Assembly: GCF_902498845.1 (NCBI RefSeq)
Contig: NZ_CABVLM010000001.1
Location: forward strand, 558,001 to 622,000
Direction: 5' to 3'
Length of the DNA stretch: 64,000 bases
Origin: Pseudoalteromonas rhizosphaerae
GTDB lineage: Bacteria; Pseudomonadota; Gammaproteobacteria; Enterobacterales; Alteromonadaceae
Both the position numbers and the translations under genes were made by a program. A model generated the notes under the pieces. The model made no database searches. It saw only the letters and a list, made by a program, of their open reading frames with translations, and was not told where the DNA came from. Of the stretch, positions 44,227 through 55,235 are shown one piece after another; position 1 is the stretch's first letter, and the number at the start of each line of letters is the position of its first letter.

Positions 44227-45438
44227 ATGCTTGTTGCTTTGGTCGATACATTAAAACAATTACGGTATCAAATTGCCCATCTTGAAGATGATACAATGCA
44301 ATCAGAATACCCAGAACTTGCCACCTTTATACAGCAAGTTGGCTTGACTGTCGCTGAATCTAAGCAAGAATTAGTATTTTTGTATCAATTTTTATATGTT
44401 TATGGTCGAAAATCAGAAGCGACCTATAATCGTTTTCGGAACGAACTCGAACGCTTTTACCTATGGTCTTGGTTAGTCGCAGAAAAATCAGTATTTGAAT
44501 TAAAACGTGAAGACATAGAAGCCTATGTCGATTTTATGGTCGAACCCGATAAAAGCTGGGCGATGACTTCTGTGCAATGGCGCTATAAAGATGAGCAAGG
44601 GATCCGTAGATTAAACGAAAATTGGCGCCCTTTTATGCTCAAAGAATCTATTGCTAGCCAACAAACATTAGCGGCCATGTTTACTGCTTTAAATGTATTT
44701 TACAAGTTTGCTATTTTAGAAGAAAAAACCTTTGCTAACTTTGTACCGGTTGTAAAAAAGAATAGCCCTTATTTAGTTGTGCAATCACAAATAAAAATTC
44801 CTGATACCTTGAGTGATATTCAATGGGAATATGTATTTGGTGTCACACGTGATAAGTGTGAGCAACAACCTGATCTTGAAAGAAATTTATTTACCTTAGC
44901 GTGTTTAAAAGGTCTTTATTTACGGATCTCTGAACTATCAGAGCGACCACAATGGTCGCCTGTTATGTCTCATTTTTGGCAAGATAATGATGGCTTTTGG
45001 TTTTTAAGAATTATGGGTAAAGGAAATAAATTACGTGATGTCACACTCAGTGAAGATTTTGTAACTTATTTAAAACGTTATAGGTTGTACCGAGGTTTAC
45101 CAGCCCTGCCCCGCGTTGATGAATCTGATCCATTGGTGCATAAAATTCGTGGTCAAGGCGGAATGACCGTTCGACAAATTCGTCGCTTAGTTCAACAAAG
45201 TTTTGATTTAGCCAAACAATCTTTACTTGATGATGGCTTTACTGATGATGCCGAGCAACTAGAATCGGCAACAGCGCATTGGCTCAGACATACTGGTGCT
45301 ACGCATGATGCACAAACTCGCCCTTTAAAACATTTATCAGAAGATTTAGGACATGCAAAAATTGCCACCACCGATCAAATATATATTCAGACAAATATCA
45401 AAGAACGAGCAAAATCTGGACTTAAAAGGAAAATCTAA
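44227..45438 (+). CDS. Tyrosine-type recombinase/integrase
   Basis: 403 residues, complete. SAM-like N-domain (SEATYNRFRNELERFYLW) and catalytic residues: LKGLYLRISELSERP (Arg), ATAHWLRHTGATHDA (HxxR), LSEDLGHAKIATTDQIYIQT (His and Tyr). Start uncertain: ATG 44227 has no clear ribosome-binding site, while ATG 44296 (MQSEYPE) has GAAG upstream. It belongs to a different group from gmtY. The antiporter gene starts at the very next base after its stop. Confidence 0.87.
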   Translation: MLVALVDTLKQLRYQIAHLEDDTMQSEYPELATFIQQVGLTVAESKQELVFLYQFLYVYGRKSEATYNRFRNELERFYLWSWLVAEKSVFELKREDIEAYVDFMVEPDKSWAMTSVQWRYKDEQGIRRLNENWRPFMLKESIASQQTLAAMFTALNVFYKFAILEEKTFANFVPVVKKNSPYLVVQSQIKIPDTLSDIQWEYVFGVTRDKCEQQPDLERNLFTLACLKGLYLRISELSERPQWSPVMSHFWQDNDGFWFLRIMGKGNKLRDVTLSEDFVTYLKRYRLYRGLPALPRVDESDPLVHKIRGQGGMTVRQIRRLVQQSFDLAKQSLLDDGFTDDAEQLESATAHWLRHTGATHDAQTRPLKHLSEDLGHAKIATTDQIYIQTNIKERAKSGLKRKI

Positions 45439-46629
45439 ATGGAATATGTTGTATTAGCTGCAGTGGGTTTAGCCTTTTTAATTTATTCATTATCTATGCA
45501 TCAATTAGAGCGAGCTGAAATTACCGGACCTATGTTTTTTGTTATTATCGGTGCGTTGATCGGGTTTATGCTACCAAGTAAAACGGCATATTTAACCAGA
45601 GACTTAGATCACTTATTACCTTTAATAGAATTAACACTGAGCATATTTTTATTTACTGATGCGGCAAAAACCAAACTGATGGTTTTAAAACACAGTTTTC
45701 AATACCCTAGCCTATTACTTTTTATTGCTTTACCACTTACCTTGTTTGCTGGAATTATTATTGCGAGTTTAATGTTTCCCCAGCTAACACTTATTCAAGC
45801 TGCACTAGTTGCAATAATATTAACGCCGACAGATGCAGCGCTTAGTAAAGGATTATTAAATAGCAGCGCGGTGCCTGAAAAAATTCGTGAAGGGATCAAT
45901 ACTGAAAGTGGTTTAAACGATGGTTTATGTGTGCCAATATTTTTAGTCTTGATGTTGTTAGCAAAAGAGCCTGCATCTACATTTTCGGTTTTTGAGACGG
46001 TCATTGTCTTTGCGCGTGAATTAGGTGTGGCTATTCTGGTTGCAGTTGCTGCGATGGGATTGATCATTCCCGCGATTAAATTTGCCATGCAACGTCATTA
46101 TTTTTCAAATAATAGTAGCCCATTTTTAGTGGTTGGTATGGCAATGGCCATTTTTTCAATCGCACAAAGTTTACATAGCAGTGGTTTTATTGCGGTGTTT
46201 GTTGCTGGATTAATTTTTGATAGATTTACCGATCAGGCTTTACGCTTAAAACTCGTTGAAGATAGTGAACACATCGCGGACTTTACTGGTTTGTTGATCT
46301 GGTGTTTATTTGGTTTTGTGTGCAGCTATTTAGTTTTGCCAGAATTATCATGGCCACTTGCTGTATTTGCACTACTGAGTACAACGCTTATTCGAATTAT
46401 CCCTGTGATGTTGTCACTACAATTTACTAAATTAAAAATGAAAGAACGTTTTACTTTTGCTTGGTTTGGCCCGAGAGGCTTAGCATCTATTGTATTTACT
46501 TTAATGGTGATTGATAGCGGCATCGAAAATAAATACCTTATAGCTACGATTGCTATGACAACTATTTTATTTAGTGTTTTTATTCATGGTATGAGCACCA
46601 AGCCTATTGCTGATAGTTATTTAAAATAA
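45439..46629 (+). CDS. Cation/proton antiporter, CPA1 (NhaP-like) family
   Basis: 396 residues with about eleven helices. Family marks: ILTPTDAALSKGLLNS, GINTESGLNDGLCVPIFLV (the acidic ND site), GFIAVFVAGLIF, and AWFGPRGLASIVFTLMV. Exchanges Na+ or K+ for protons across the inner membrane. It is directly adjacent to the recombinase gene and ends before a bidirectional terminator. Confidence 0.9.
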   Translation: MEYVVLAAVGLAFLIYSLSMHQLERAEITGPMFFVIIGALIGFMLPSKTAYLTRDLDHLLPLIELTLSIFLFTDAAKTKLMVLKHSFQYPSLLLFIALPLTLFAGIIIASLMFPQLTLIQAALVAIILTPTDAALSKGLLNSSAVPEKIREGINTESGLNDGLCVPIFLVLMLLAKEPASTFSVFETVIVFARELGVAILVAVAAMGLIIPAIKFAMQRHYFSNNSSPFLVVGMAMAIFSIAQSLHSSGFIAVFVAGLIFDRFTDQALRLKLVEDSEHIADFTGLLIWCLFGFVCSYLVLPELSWPLAVFALLSTTLIRIIPVMLSLQFTKLKMKERFTFAWFGPRGLASIVFTLMVIDSGIENKYLIATIAMTTILFSVFIHGMSTKPIADSYLK

Positions 46630-46642
46630 AAATCACGATATA

Positions 46643-46682
46643 AAAAATGCCGCATTCCTTTTTAAAAGCGTGCGGCATTTTT
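46643..46682. terminator. Bidirectional terminator
   Basis: 12-bp stem AAAAATGCCGCA / TGCGGCATTTTT between convergent antiporter and ydiJ genes, with A and T runs on both sides. Confidence 0.85.
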
Positions 46683-46685
46683 ATA

Positions 46686-49600
46686 TTAAATGTTATTGCT
46701 TAGCTTATCTGCTAGTAGTTCTATTGGGTGTTTTGGTTTGAATTTTTCATAGCGTTTAACTTGGCTACGACAAGAAAAACCGGTTGCTAATAACTGCTCA
46801 GGTTTATTTTTCTCTACAACACCTTGCCAACTCATTTCATATAATGCTCGAGAGTTTTTCTGGTTTTGCGCTTCATGGCCATATGTACCTGCCATACCGC
46901 AACACCCTGTTGCTGTTGTATTAAGTTTTAGGCCTAAGTCAGTAAAAATTGTTTGCCATACATTCGCCGCTTTTGGTAATGCGGTTGTTTCAGTACAATG
47001 ACTTAATAACGTAAATGTTATATTGCTATCAACTTTGTTAGCTAATGATTTAAAAGATTGTGTTGCTAACCATTCATGAGCAAGTAGCACTTCAAATTCA
47101 CCACGCTCATCACCTAAAATAGAATTATATTCATCCCGATAACACATTACTAATGATGCATCTAAACCTACAAGTGGTGCATTTATTTCAGATAATGAAT
47201 TTAAAAATGTTGCTGCATTTTTTGCTGTGATCTTAAATTCATTTAAAAAACCTTTAACGTGTTGCGGTTTTCCATTTGGCTTAAACGGTAACAGTATTGC
47301 CTTCTTGCCTAGTGCGGAAATTATTTTTATAAAACTTTCTACCAGCTCAGCTTCATAAAAACTGGTAAACGGATCTTGCACAATTAGTACATACTCACTT
47401 TGTTGCTCGGGAGATAAGCCTGAAAGTTGTGCAAAATTAAATTCGTGTGTTTTATTAATCCGTTTTGTTAAACGTGGTGAACTGAGTACGGGTGTATCAA
47501 CATAGCCAACAGATTTTTTTATTAATGAGCTGACTAATTTAGTTTTTACAATTGGGTTTATTACATTTGAAAATTTGGCCATTAATGGTGCACTGGCTTC
47601 AATATTACCGACTAGATAATCTTTGAGTGGGCGCGCGTAGTAACTGTGATAATAATTTAAAAAACGTGATCTAAAAGTCGGTACATCAACTTTTATTGGG
47701 CACGCTGTGGTACATGCTTTACACGCTAAACACTCATCCATTGAGGCTTTAACTTCATGAGAAAAATCATATACGCCTTTCTTTTTATCGCGGCTATGTT
47801 GAAAACGTTCCCACCAGGTGATCACTTCACCTTTGTTAAGTTCTTTTTCAACCTCAATTAAATCAATCTCTTTTGCTTCTTGTAAACGCAGCCATTCGCG
47901 CATTAAACTTGCGCGACCTTTAGGTGAATTACGACGATCTCCGGTTACTTTATATGATGGGCACATTGGGGAGTTTTCATCATAATTAAAGCAAATACCA
48001 TTGCCATTGCATGTCATTGCATTATTAAAACTAGTTTTAACATCAACCGAAATTTGTTTGTCGAACCACGCACGCTTTTGATCGTCAACGCTAACTAGTG
48101 AGTCCTTACTTTCAATTGGAGTACATATTTTACCGGGATTAATCCTATTGTTAGGATCAAAAGCTGATTTTATACGGCGTAATTGTGTAAATAAATGCTC
48201 ACCAAAAAACTCAGGGCCATATTCACTTCTATACCCTTTGCCGTGCTCGCCCCACATTAAACCACCGTATTTAGCTGTGAGTTTAACAACTTCATCAGAG
48301 ATCACTCGCAGTAGTTTTTCTTGTTCGGGATCACACATATCAAGTGCCGGTCGTACATGTAAAACCCCTGCATCAACATGACCAAACATACCGTATTGTA
48401 AATTATGGCTATCGAGCAAAGCTCTAAATTCAACAATATAATCTGCAAGATTCTCAGGTGGTACGGCGGTGTCTTCAGCAAACGCCAAAGGTTTTTGTGC
48501 GCCTTTAACATTACCTAACAAGCCAACTGATTTCTTACGCATGGCATAAATTTTTAAAATATCAGCCTTACTGCTGGTAAGTTGATAACCAATTACGCCA
48601 TTTTTTTGTTGTGCAACGCAATCATCGAGTAATGCACAAAGCGACTCAACTTTGTCTTTTATGTCATCAGGCGATACAGCATTAAACTCAACCATGTTAA
48701 GCCCTTGCATATCTTTATTTGGCACATCGGTTATTAAGTCCGATACTGAATGCCAAATTATATCTTCACGTGCAAGATTTAAAACTTTGCTGTCAACGGT
48801 TTCAACTGAGGTAGCACGAGCATCGACCAAAAACGGTGAATGCCGCAGTGCCGAATCAAAGCTATCATACTTGATGTTGATTAAGGTTTTGAATTCAGCA
48901 ATAGGTGTGATGTTTAATTTAGCCTCAGTAACAATACCAAGCGAACCTTCTGAGCCAGTTATTAGCCTACTCATATCAAAGGTTTGTAAGTCATCACTTA
49001 GCACATGTTCTAAGTCATATCCGGTTAAAAAGCGATTTAAACGTGGAAACTTGGCTAAAATTGCATCACGCTCAGACAAACAAATATCAAGCACTGTTGC
49101 GTACAGTTTACCGATTGTAGTGTTTTGTTCAGCAATTAGTTTGGCTTTATCAATGTCTATTGGTGTCGTTGACATTTGTGTGCCATCGACTAAATAAGTG
49201 GTAAGTCCTAAAACATGATCGCTAGTTTTACCATACACCAGTGAGCCTTGTCCTGATGCATCGGTATTAACCATTCCGCCGATTGTTGCGCGATTACTCG
49301 TTGATAAATCAGGTGCAAAGAAAAATCCATAAGGGCGTAAAAAATCATTTAGTTGATCTTTAATCACGCCCGTTTGCACTCTAACCCAACCTTCTTCAGG
49401 ATTAATTTCGAGGATTTCTCGCATATAACGTGATAAATCGACTACGATCCCGGGAGTTAATGATTGACCGTTGGTGCCTGTACCACCGCCGCGAGGTCCA
49501 AAAGTCAGCGATAGATAAGGGTCTTGTGCAGCAGTTTGCAGGGCAATTTGAATATCTTTTTCAGTTTTAGGAAAAATAACACTTTGCGGTAACTGCTGGT

Positions 49601-49742
49601 AAATACTGTTATCAGTTGATGCAGTTATACGAGTGGCATAACTTGCATCAGTGTCGCCAGTAAACCCTTGTTTAATTATAGTTTTTAAGTAACTTGCGAC
49701 TAAATCGGTCGCGGCATCTTGTTGGCTAATAGTTGCTATCAT
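46686..49742 (-). CDS. ydiJ: YdiJ: FAD-binding and Fe-S oxidoreductase
   Basis: 1018 residues, the same length as E. coli YdiJ. N-terminal FAD_binding_4 domain (TFGPRGGGTGTNGQSLTPG), FAD-linked oxidase C-domain, then an Fe-S cluster domain (MDECLACKACTTACPIKVDV) and a C-terminal CCG-type domain (GCCGMAGTYG). YdiJ-type enzymes oxidise 2-hydroxy acids such as D-2-hydroxyglutarate or D-lactate and pass electrons to the quinone pool. Single gene, minus strand. Confidence 0.93.
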   Translation of the reverse strand: MIATISQQDAATDLVASYLKTIIKQGFTGDTDASYATRITASTDNSIYQQLPQSVIFPKTEKDIQIALQTAAQDPYLSLTFGPRGGGTGTNGQSLTPGIVVDLSRYMREILEINPEEGWVRVQTGVIKDQLNDFLRPYGFFFAPDLSTSNRATIGGMVNTDASGQGSLVYGKTSDHVLGLTTYLVDGTQMSTTPIDIDKAKLIAEQNTTIGKLYATVLDICLSERDAILAKFPRLNRFLTGYDLEHVLSDDLQTFDMSRLITGSEGSLGIVTEAKLNITPIAEFKTLINIKYDSFDSALRHSPFLVDARATSVETVDSKVLNLAREDIIWHSVSDLITDVPNKDMQGLNMVEFNAVSPDDIKDKVESLCALLDDCVAQQKNGVIGYQLTSSKADILKIYAMRKKSVGLLGNVKGAQKPLAFAEDTAVPPENLADYIVEFRALLDSHNLQYGMFGHVDAGVLHVRPALDMCDPEQEKLLRVISDEVVKLTAKYGGLMWGEHGKGYRSEYGPEFFGEHLFTQLRRIKSAFDPNNRINPGKICTPIESKDSLVSVDDQKRAWFDKQISVDVKTSFNNAMTCNGNGICFNYDENSPMCPSYKVTGDRRNSPKGRASLMREWLRLQEAKEIDLIEVEKELNKGEVITWWERFQHSRDKKKGVYDFSHEVKASMDECLACKACTTACPIKVDVPTFRSRFLNYYHSYYARPLKDYLVGNIEASAPLMAKFSNVINPIVKTKLVSSLIKKSVGYVDTPVLSSPRLTKRINKTHEFNFAQLSGLSPEQQSEYVLIVQDPFTSFYEAELVESFIKIISALGKKAILLPFKPNGKPQHVKGFLNEFKITAKNAATFLNSLSEINAPLVGLDASLVMCYRDEYNSILGDERGEFEVLLAHEWLATQSFKSLANKVDSNITFTLLSHCTETTALPKAANVWQTIFTDLGLKLNTTATGCCGMAGTYGHEAQNQKNSRALYEMSWQGVVEKNKPEQLLATGFSCRSQVKRYEKFKPKHPIELLADKLSNNI

Positions 49743-49891
49743 GACGGTAGTAAATTAAGGCATTTGTTCGATTATATCATGCTAAAGAGCAATAGAAATT
49801 GAAGATTTTACAGTTTGTAACACTCTTTTTATCGTAAAAAGACTGTGATTACTTATACTCATAGTAGATGCTTAATTGCGAGGGAATTGAA

Positions 49892-50101
49892 ATGAAAAAA
49901 TGTGTATTAGTTTTAGTCGGCAGTTTATTTATGTTGCTGGGATTATTTTTTGCTATTGTACCAGGCCCTTCTTTGATCTTTTTTATTGCAGGGCTTATGT
50001 GTTTCTCTTTTTATTACCCTAAAGCACGCCATTATTTAGCAATTTGCCAAAAAGCGCTGACAAAATCCTGCGCGTTCTTAGATAAGAAGTTAGCCCGATA
50101 A
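49892..50101 (+). CDS. Small PGPGW-like membrane protein
   Basis: 69 residues from ATG 49892 (GAGGGAATTGAA upstream); an earlier ATG at 49868 is less likely. Two hydrophobic helices separated by VPGPSLIFFIAGL, similar to small proteins with the PGPGW-type motif. Function unknown. A strong terminator follows at 50136-50165. Confidence 0.7.
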   Translation: MKKCVLVLVGSLFMLLGLFFAIVPGPSLIFFIAGLMCFSFYYPKARHYLAICQKALTKSCAFLDKKLAR

Positions 50102-50135
50102 AAGTTATAAATAGGCTATAACATATTGAGTAAAC

Positions 50136-50165
50136 AAAAATGCCAGCAATAACGCTGGCATTTTT
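50136..50165. terminator. Bidirectional terminator
   Basis: Perfect 12-bp stem AAAAATGCCAGC / GCTGGCATTTTT, 6-nt loop, between the small membrane gene and ppsA. Confidence 0.88.
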
Positions 50166-50178
50166 TATACTTTAACGA

Positions 50179-52554
50179 TTATTTTGCTAATTTTTTAGCA
50201 AGGTATAACCAAGTTTCAAGTACTGTATCTGGGTTTAGTGAAACAGAATCAATTCCCTGCTCTACTAACCACGCAGCAAAGTCTTCATGATCTGATGGAC
50301 CTTGACCACAAATACCAACATACTTTCCTTTTGCTTTGGCAGTTTGAATTGCCATAGAAAGTAGTTTTTTGATTGCAGGGTTACGCTCATCAAATAAATG
50401 GGCAATTAATCCTGAGTCACGGTCTAAACCAAGTGTAAGTTGCGTTAAATCGTTTGAACCGATTGAAAAGCCATCAAAATGTTCTAAAAATTCATCAGCA
50501 AGTAATGCATTTGATGGAAGTTCACACATCATGATTACTTTTAAGCCATTTTCGCCACGTTTAAGACCATGCTCTTCAAGTAATTCAATAACACGTTTAC
50601 CTTCTTCAAGGGTACGTACGAATGGGATCATGATTTCAATGTTGGCCATATCCATGTCGTTACGAACACGTTTGATTGCTTCACACTCTAGTGCGAAACA
50701 GTCACGGAAATCTTCCGAAATATAACGTGCTGCGCCACGGAAACCAATCATTGGGTTTTCTTCTTCAGGCTCGTATTGTTGTCCGCCAACTAAGTTGGCA
50801 TATTCATTTGATTTAAAATCAGACATACGAACAATTACACGCTCTGGTGCAAATGCACAGCCTAAAGTCGAAATACCTTCAACTAATTTAGCAATATAGA
50901 ATTCAACCGGTGATTCGTAACCGGCAATCATCTGTGTGATTTCAGCTTTTAACTCATCTGTTTGAGCATCAAAATTTAGCAATGCTTTAGGATGCACACC
51001 AATCATACGGTTGATAATAAATTCAACGCGCGCAAGACCAACACCTGAGTGTGGTAAGCGTGCAAAATCAAATGCACGATCTGGGTTACCAACGTTCATC
51101 ATGATTTTCATTGGTAGTTCAGGCATTTTATCGACACGTGAAGTGAGGATTTCAAAATCTAAAATACCTTCATAAATAAAGCCAGTGTCGCCTTCAGCAC
51201 ATGATACGGTTACTTCTTGGCCTGCTTTAATTAGGTCAGTTGCATTACCACAGCCTACAACTGCTGGAATACCTAACTCACGGGCAATGATTGCCGCGTG
51301 ACATGTACGACCACCACGATTAGTTACAATCGCTGCAGCACGTTTCATGATAGGTTCCCAATCTGGATCAGTCATGTCGGTTACTAAAATGTCACCTTGT
51401 TGAACTTGATCCATTTCTTTAATCGAATCAAGTACACGAACAACACCTGAGCCAATTTTATGACCGATGGCACGTCCTTCAACGACAACAGCACTGCTGC
51501 CATTAAGTTGAAAACGCTCCATAACATTCGTATCTTCGTTTGAACGAACTGTTTCAGGGCGAGCTTGTACAATGTATAGCTTGCCGTCATTACCGTCTTT
51601 TGCCCACTCGATATCCATCGCGCGGCCATAATGTTTTTCGATGATCACAGCTTGCTTTGCAAGTTCTTGAACTTCGGCATCGGTAATTGAGAATTTATTT
51701 GAAAGGGCTGCATCTACGTCTACGATTTCTACTTGTTTACCATGCGCTTGATCGGCAGAGTAAATCATTTGAATCGCTTTTGAGCCAATATTACGGCGCA
51801 CTACAGATGGCTTACCTTTAGCAAGTGTAGGTTTATGAACATAAAATTCATCAGGGTTTACTGCGCCCTGTACAACCATTTCACCTAGACCATAACTTGA
51901 GGTGATAAACACGACATCTTCGAAACCTGATTCAGTATCAATACTGAACATAACGCCAGACGATGACTTATCAGAACGTACCATGCGTTGAATACCCGCA
52001 GATAATGCTACGCCGCGATGATCATAACCCTGGTGAACACGGTATGAAATGGCACGGTCATTGAAAAGCGATGCGAACACATGCTTGATGGCGACCATTA
52101 CTGAGTCGATACCACGTACATTTAGGAAGGTTTCTTGTTGACCTGCGAATGATGCATCAGGCATATCTTCAGCTGTTGCTGATGAACGTACTGCGAATGA
52201 AACATCGTCTGCTGCATTGCCGTGGAGTTGGCTGTATGCGTCGCGAATGGCTTGGTCTAAATTAGGTTGGAATGGGGTGTCGATAATCCACTGACGAATA
52301 TCAGCGCCGACTTTTGCTAGTGTATTTACATCTTCCACGTCCAGTGTGTCTAAAATGTCGTGGATCTTTGCATTTAGTCCTGATTGCTCAAGAAACTCAT
52401 TAAATGCGTCTGCGGTAGTAGCAAAACCACCTGGGACTTGTACACCAGCGTTTGCTAGGTTAGAAATCATTTCGCCGAGTGAGGCATTTTTGCCGCCAAC
52501 ACGAGGAACATCTTGCATACCAAGCTCTTGATACCAGAGAACGTATTCTTGCAC
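50179..52554 (-). CDS. ppsA: Phosphoenolpyruvate synthase
   Basis: 791 residues, full length. N-terminal ATP-grasp domain ([35 protein letters not shown]), central swivelling domain with catalytic histidine [14 protein letters not shown], and C-terminal PEP/pyruvate barrel ([16 protein letters not shown]). Converts pyruvate and ATP to PEP, AMP and phosphate for gluconeogenesis. It diverges from ppsR, its regulator, as in E. coli. Confidence 0.97.
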   Translation of the reverse strand: MQEYVLWYQELGMQDVPRVGGKNASLGEMISNLANAGVQVPGGFATTADAFNEFLEQSGLNAKIHDILDTLDVEDVNTLAKVGADIRQWIIDTPFQPNLDQAIRDAYSQLHGNAADDVSFAVRSSATAEDMPDASFAGQQETFLNVRGIDSVMVAIKHVFASLFNDRAISYRVHQGYDHRGVALSAGIQRMVRSDKSSSGVMFSIDTESGFEDVVFITSSYGLGEMVVQGAVNPDEFYVHKPTLAKGKPSVVRRNIGSKAIQMIYSADQAHGKQVEIVDVDAALSNKFSITDAEVQELAKQAVIIEKHYGRAMDIEWAKDGNDGKLYIVQARPETVRSNEDTNVMERFQLNGSSAVVVEGRAIGHKIGSGVVRVLDSIKEMDQVQQGDILVTDMTDPDWEPIMKRAAAIVTNRGGRTCHAAIIARELGIPAVVGCGNATDLIKAGQEVTVSCAEGDTGFIYEGILDFEILTSRVDKMPELPMKIMMNVGNPDRAFDFARLPHSGVGLARVEFIINRMIGVHPKALLNFDAQTDELKAEITQMIAGYESPVEFYIAKLVEGISTLGCAFAPERVIVRMSDFKSNEYANLVGGQQYEPEEENPMIGFRGAARYISEDFRDCFALECEAIKRVRNDMDMANIEIMIPFVRTLEEGKRVIELLEEHGLKRGENGLKVIMMCELPSNALLADEFLEHFDGFSIGSNDLTQLTLGLDRDSGLIAHLFDERNPAIKKLLSMAIQTAKAKGKYVGICGQGPSDHEDFAAWLVEQGIDSVSLNPDTVLETWLYLAKKLAK

Positions 52555-52708
52555 GGATCTTTCTCCAAAAAAACAAATTGTAGTAATAACTGTGAGAGTT
52601 AAGAAAGAAAACCTTCTAAAAAGGTCACCTTCATTCTACACTGGCAATAGACCTTACGTAAACCGTAGGGTGGCTATTTTAACTATTAAACGTAATAAAA
52701 AGGTTAAT

Positions 52709-53518
52709 ATGAGAACTGCATTTTATATTTCTGACGGTACAGCTATCACTTCTGAAGTATTTGGCCACGCCACTTTGTCATTATTTCCCGTTGAATTTAA
52801 TCATAAAACTATCCCTTTTGTTGAAACTGAAAAAAAAGCGAACGAAATAAAAGCATTGATCAATGCAACGGCACAACGCGAAGGCGAAAAGCCATTGGTT
52901 TTTTTTACTTTTGTTAATCACAATTTAAGTGAAATTATTCGCTCATCGACCGCCGTTACTTATGATTTCTTAACTACATTTAGTGAGAAAATTGAGCAAG
53001 AACTAAAAGTAGCGCCTGTGCCTAAAATTCATCGTACTCATTCAATGCATGAAAAAAGTTATGACTTTAGAATTGATGCCGTGAACTATGCGCTTACTAA
53101 TGATGACGGCGCTAATATTAGTAACTATGCTGAAGCCGATATAATTTTGGTCGGCGTAAGCCGCAGTGGTAAAACGCCAACTAGTTTATATTTAGCGCTA
53201 CAGTATGGTATTAAAGCAGCTAATTACCCTATCACTGAAGAAGATTTAGATTCGGGTAACTTACCACAGTGCTTAGTAGCCTATAAGCATAAGCTGTTTG
53301 GTTTAACGATTGATCCAGTCAGGTTGGCTGATATTCGCCAACGCCGTATGGCTAATTCAAAATACGCATCACTTAAGCAATGTCGAATCGAAGTACGCGA
53401 AGTTGAAATGCTGTATAAAAAACATAAGCTGGCGTATTTAAATTCGACCCATCACTCTGTAGAAGAAATTTCCGCTAAGATCATTTCTGATACTAACCTT
53501 GAGCGACGTAAGTACTAA
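52709..53518 (+). CDS. ppsR: PEP synthase regulatory kinase/pyrophosphorylase PpsR
   Basis: 269 residues from ATG 52709 (AAAAAGG upstream), matching the family start MRTAFYISDGTAITSE; the open frame to 52592 is not used. The P-loop LVGVSRSGKTPTSLYLA and NYPITEEDL are typical of DUF299. It phosphorylates or activates PEP synthase depending on ADP and phosphate. Divergent from ppsA. Confidence 0.95.
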   Translation: MRTAFYISDGTAITSEVFGHATLSLFPVEFNHKTIPFVETEKKANEIKALINATAQREGEKPLVFFTFVNHNLSEIIRSSTAVTYDFLTTFSEKIEQELKVAPVPKIHRTHSMHEKSYDFRIDAVNYALTNDDGANISNYAEADIILVGVSRSGKTPTSLYLALQYGIKAANYPITEEDLDSGNLPQCLVAYKHKLFGLTIDPVRLADIRQRRMANSKYASLKQCRIEVREVEMLYKKHKLAYLNSTHHSVEEISAKIISDTNLERRKY

Positions 53519-53574
53519 CTTCAATATAGCTAATTATAGTTCCACAAGGTATAAAAATAATATCGGACATTAAT

Positions 53575-53595
53575 AAAGCCGCATCTGCGGCTTTT
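53575..53595. terminator. Terminator between ppsR and the DAHP synthase gene
   Basis: AAAGCCGCA-TC-TGCGGCTTT stem followed by T residues; convergent genes on either side. Confidence 0.82.
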
Positions 53596-53612
53596 GATTT
53601 TTTGGACTAACT

Positions 53613-54962
53613 CTACTTACGCGCGTCTTTTAATAAATCTGCAACTAAGAAGCCAAGTTCTAATACCTGATCAGCATTTAAACGTGGGTCACACTGTGTG
53701 CGATAACGCTGTGCTAGATCGTCATCAGATAATCCGTAAGCACCACCAGTACACTCAGTAACATGTTGGCCAGTCATTTCTAAATGAACACCACCTGCAT
53801 ACGAGCCCTCAGCTTTATGAACTGCGAAGAACTGGCTGATCTCACGCAAAATATTGTCAAAGCTTCGGGTTTTATACCCTGATGTCGCTTTTTCAGTATT
53901 CCCGTGCATTGGATCAGAACTCCAAATTACTTTACGGCCTTCTTGTTGAACGCGACGTACTAAGGCCGGCAACTTTTCAGGAAGTACATCAGCACCCATA
54001 CGTGTAATTAATGTTAAGCGCCCTGGGATGTTATCTGGATTAAGCGCATCAATTAAACGAATTAAGTCGTCAGGATCCATTCCTGGGCCAACTTTTACCC
54101 CAATTGGATTTTTAATACCTTTAAAGAATTCGATATGTGCATGATCAAGTTGGCGAGTACGTTCACCAATCCAAACAAAATGTGCTGAGCAGTCATACCA
54201 ATCGCCAGATAGATGATCACGGCGAGTAAGCGCTTCTTCATACCCAAGTAATAACGCTTCATGAGAGGTGTATAGATCAGTCTCTTTAAGGCTTGGTGCA
54301 ATTGTTGAGTTAATACCGCACACTTCCATAAACTCAAGCGCATCTTGAATCTTATCCGCAAGTTGTTGGTATTTTTCTTTAAGTGGGTTTGCGGCAACAA
54401 AACCCATGTTCCAGCGATTTACCTGATGTAAATCTGCAAGTCCACCTTGTGCAAATGCGCGTAATAAATTTAATGTTGCTGCACTGTGATGATAAGCCGT
54501 CATTAAGCGTTGTGGATCGGGAATACGCGCTTGTTCAGTGAACTCAAAATTATTTACGATATCACCACGGTATGAAGGTAAAGATACCCCATCAATGGTT
54601 TCTAAATCTGCTGAGCGTGGTTTAGCATATTGCCCTGCCATGCGCGCAATCTTAACTACAGGGCATTTACCGCCATAAGTTAGTACGACTGCCATCTGTA
54701 ATATTGTTTTAAATGTGTCACGAATATTAGCGGCATTAAAGTCACTAAATGATTCAGCACAATCACCACCTTGAAGTAAGAAGGCACGGCCTTCACAAAC
54801 GTCTTCTAGTTGTTTAAATAAACTACGGGTCTCTTCTGCGAAGACCAGTGGCGGTGCACTCTTTAATTGGCCTTCAACAGTTTTCAGCGCTTCTTGATCT
54901 GGATACTGTGGCTGCTGAAGTATTGGGAGCTCTCTCCAGCTATTTGGGTTCCACGACTGCAT
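53613..54962 (-). CDS. Class II 3-deoxy-7-phosphoheptulonate synthase
   Basis: 449 residues from ATG 54962 (GAGGAAATTAAT upstream; the family begins [13 protein letters not shown]). Class II DAHP synthase features: [33 protein letters not shown] and [15 protein letters not shown]. Makes DAHP from PEP and erythrose 4-phosphate at the start of the shikimate pathway. Neighbouring ppsA supplies PEP. The class is the plant- and Mycobacterium-like one. Confidence 0.95.
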   Translation of the reverse strand: MQSWNPNSWRELPILQQPQYPDQEALKTVEGQLKSAPPLVFAEETRSLFKQLEDVCEGRAFLLQGGDCAESFSDFNAANIRDTFKTILQMAVVLTYGGKCPVVKIARMAGQYAKPRSADLETIDGVSLPSYRGDIVNNFEFTEQARIPDPQRLMTAYHHSAATLNLLRAFAQGGLADLHQVNRWNMGFVAANPLKEKYQQLADKIQDALEFMEVCGINSTIAPSLKETDLYTSHEALLLGYEEALTRRDHLSGDWYDCSAHFVWIGERTRQLDHAHIEFFKGIKNPIGVKVGPGMDPDDLIRLIDALNPDNIPGRLTLITRMGADVLPEKLPALVRRVQQEGRKVIWSSDPMHGNTEKATSGYKTRSFDNILREISQFFAVHKAEGSYAGGVHLEMTGQHVTECTGGAYGLSDDDLAQRYRTQCDPRLNADQVLELGFLVADLLKDARK

Positions 54963-55220
54963 ATTAATTTCCTCATTCCTACATTTACCTGATAGATGAA
55001 AATTAACGTATGCAGTGCCCCTGTTCAAGGACTATATTCGCTAATTATCAATTATTTAGTTATGAGATAAATATTATTGATGATTTGCACTGTTCTGCCA
55101 CCTTTTTATTTTTTAAAATATGCACAGGGTATTGTTTAACTTATTAATATAAAACATAAAATTAAATAATACAGCGAGACCGTAGTAAATAAATTAAGTG
55201 CCTACTCTACAACTGAAAAT

Positions 55221-55235
55221 AAGAACACATCATAC
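55221..55235 (-). other. Ter-like site 1
   Basis: On the minus strand GTATGATGTGTTCTT, preceded by A as in AGTATG. The first ten bases differ at one position from the E. coli Ter core (AGTATGTTGT). By the E. coli rule this orientation should block leftward-moving forks. Confidence 0.75.
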
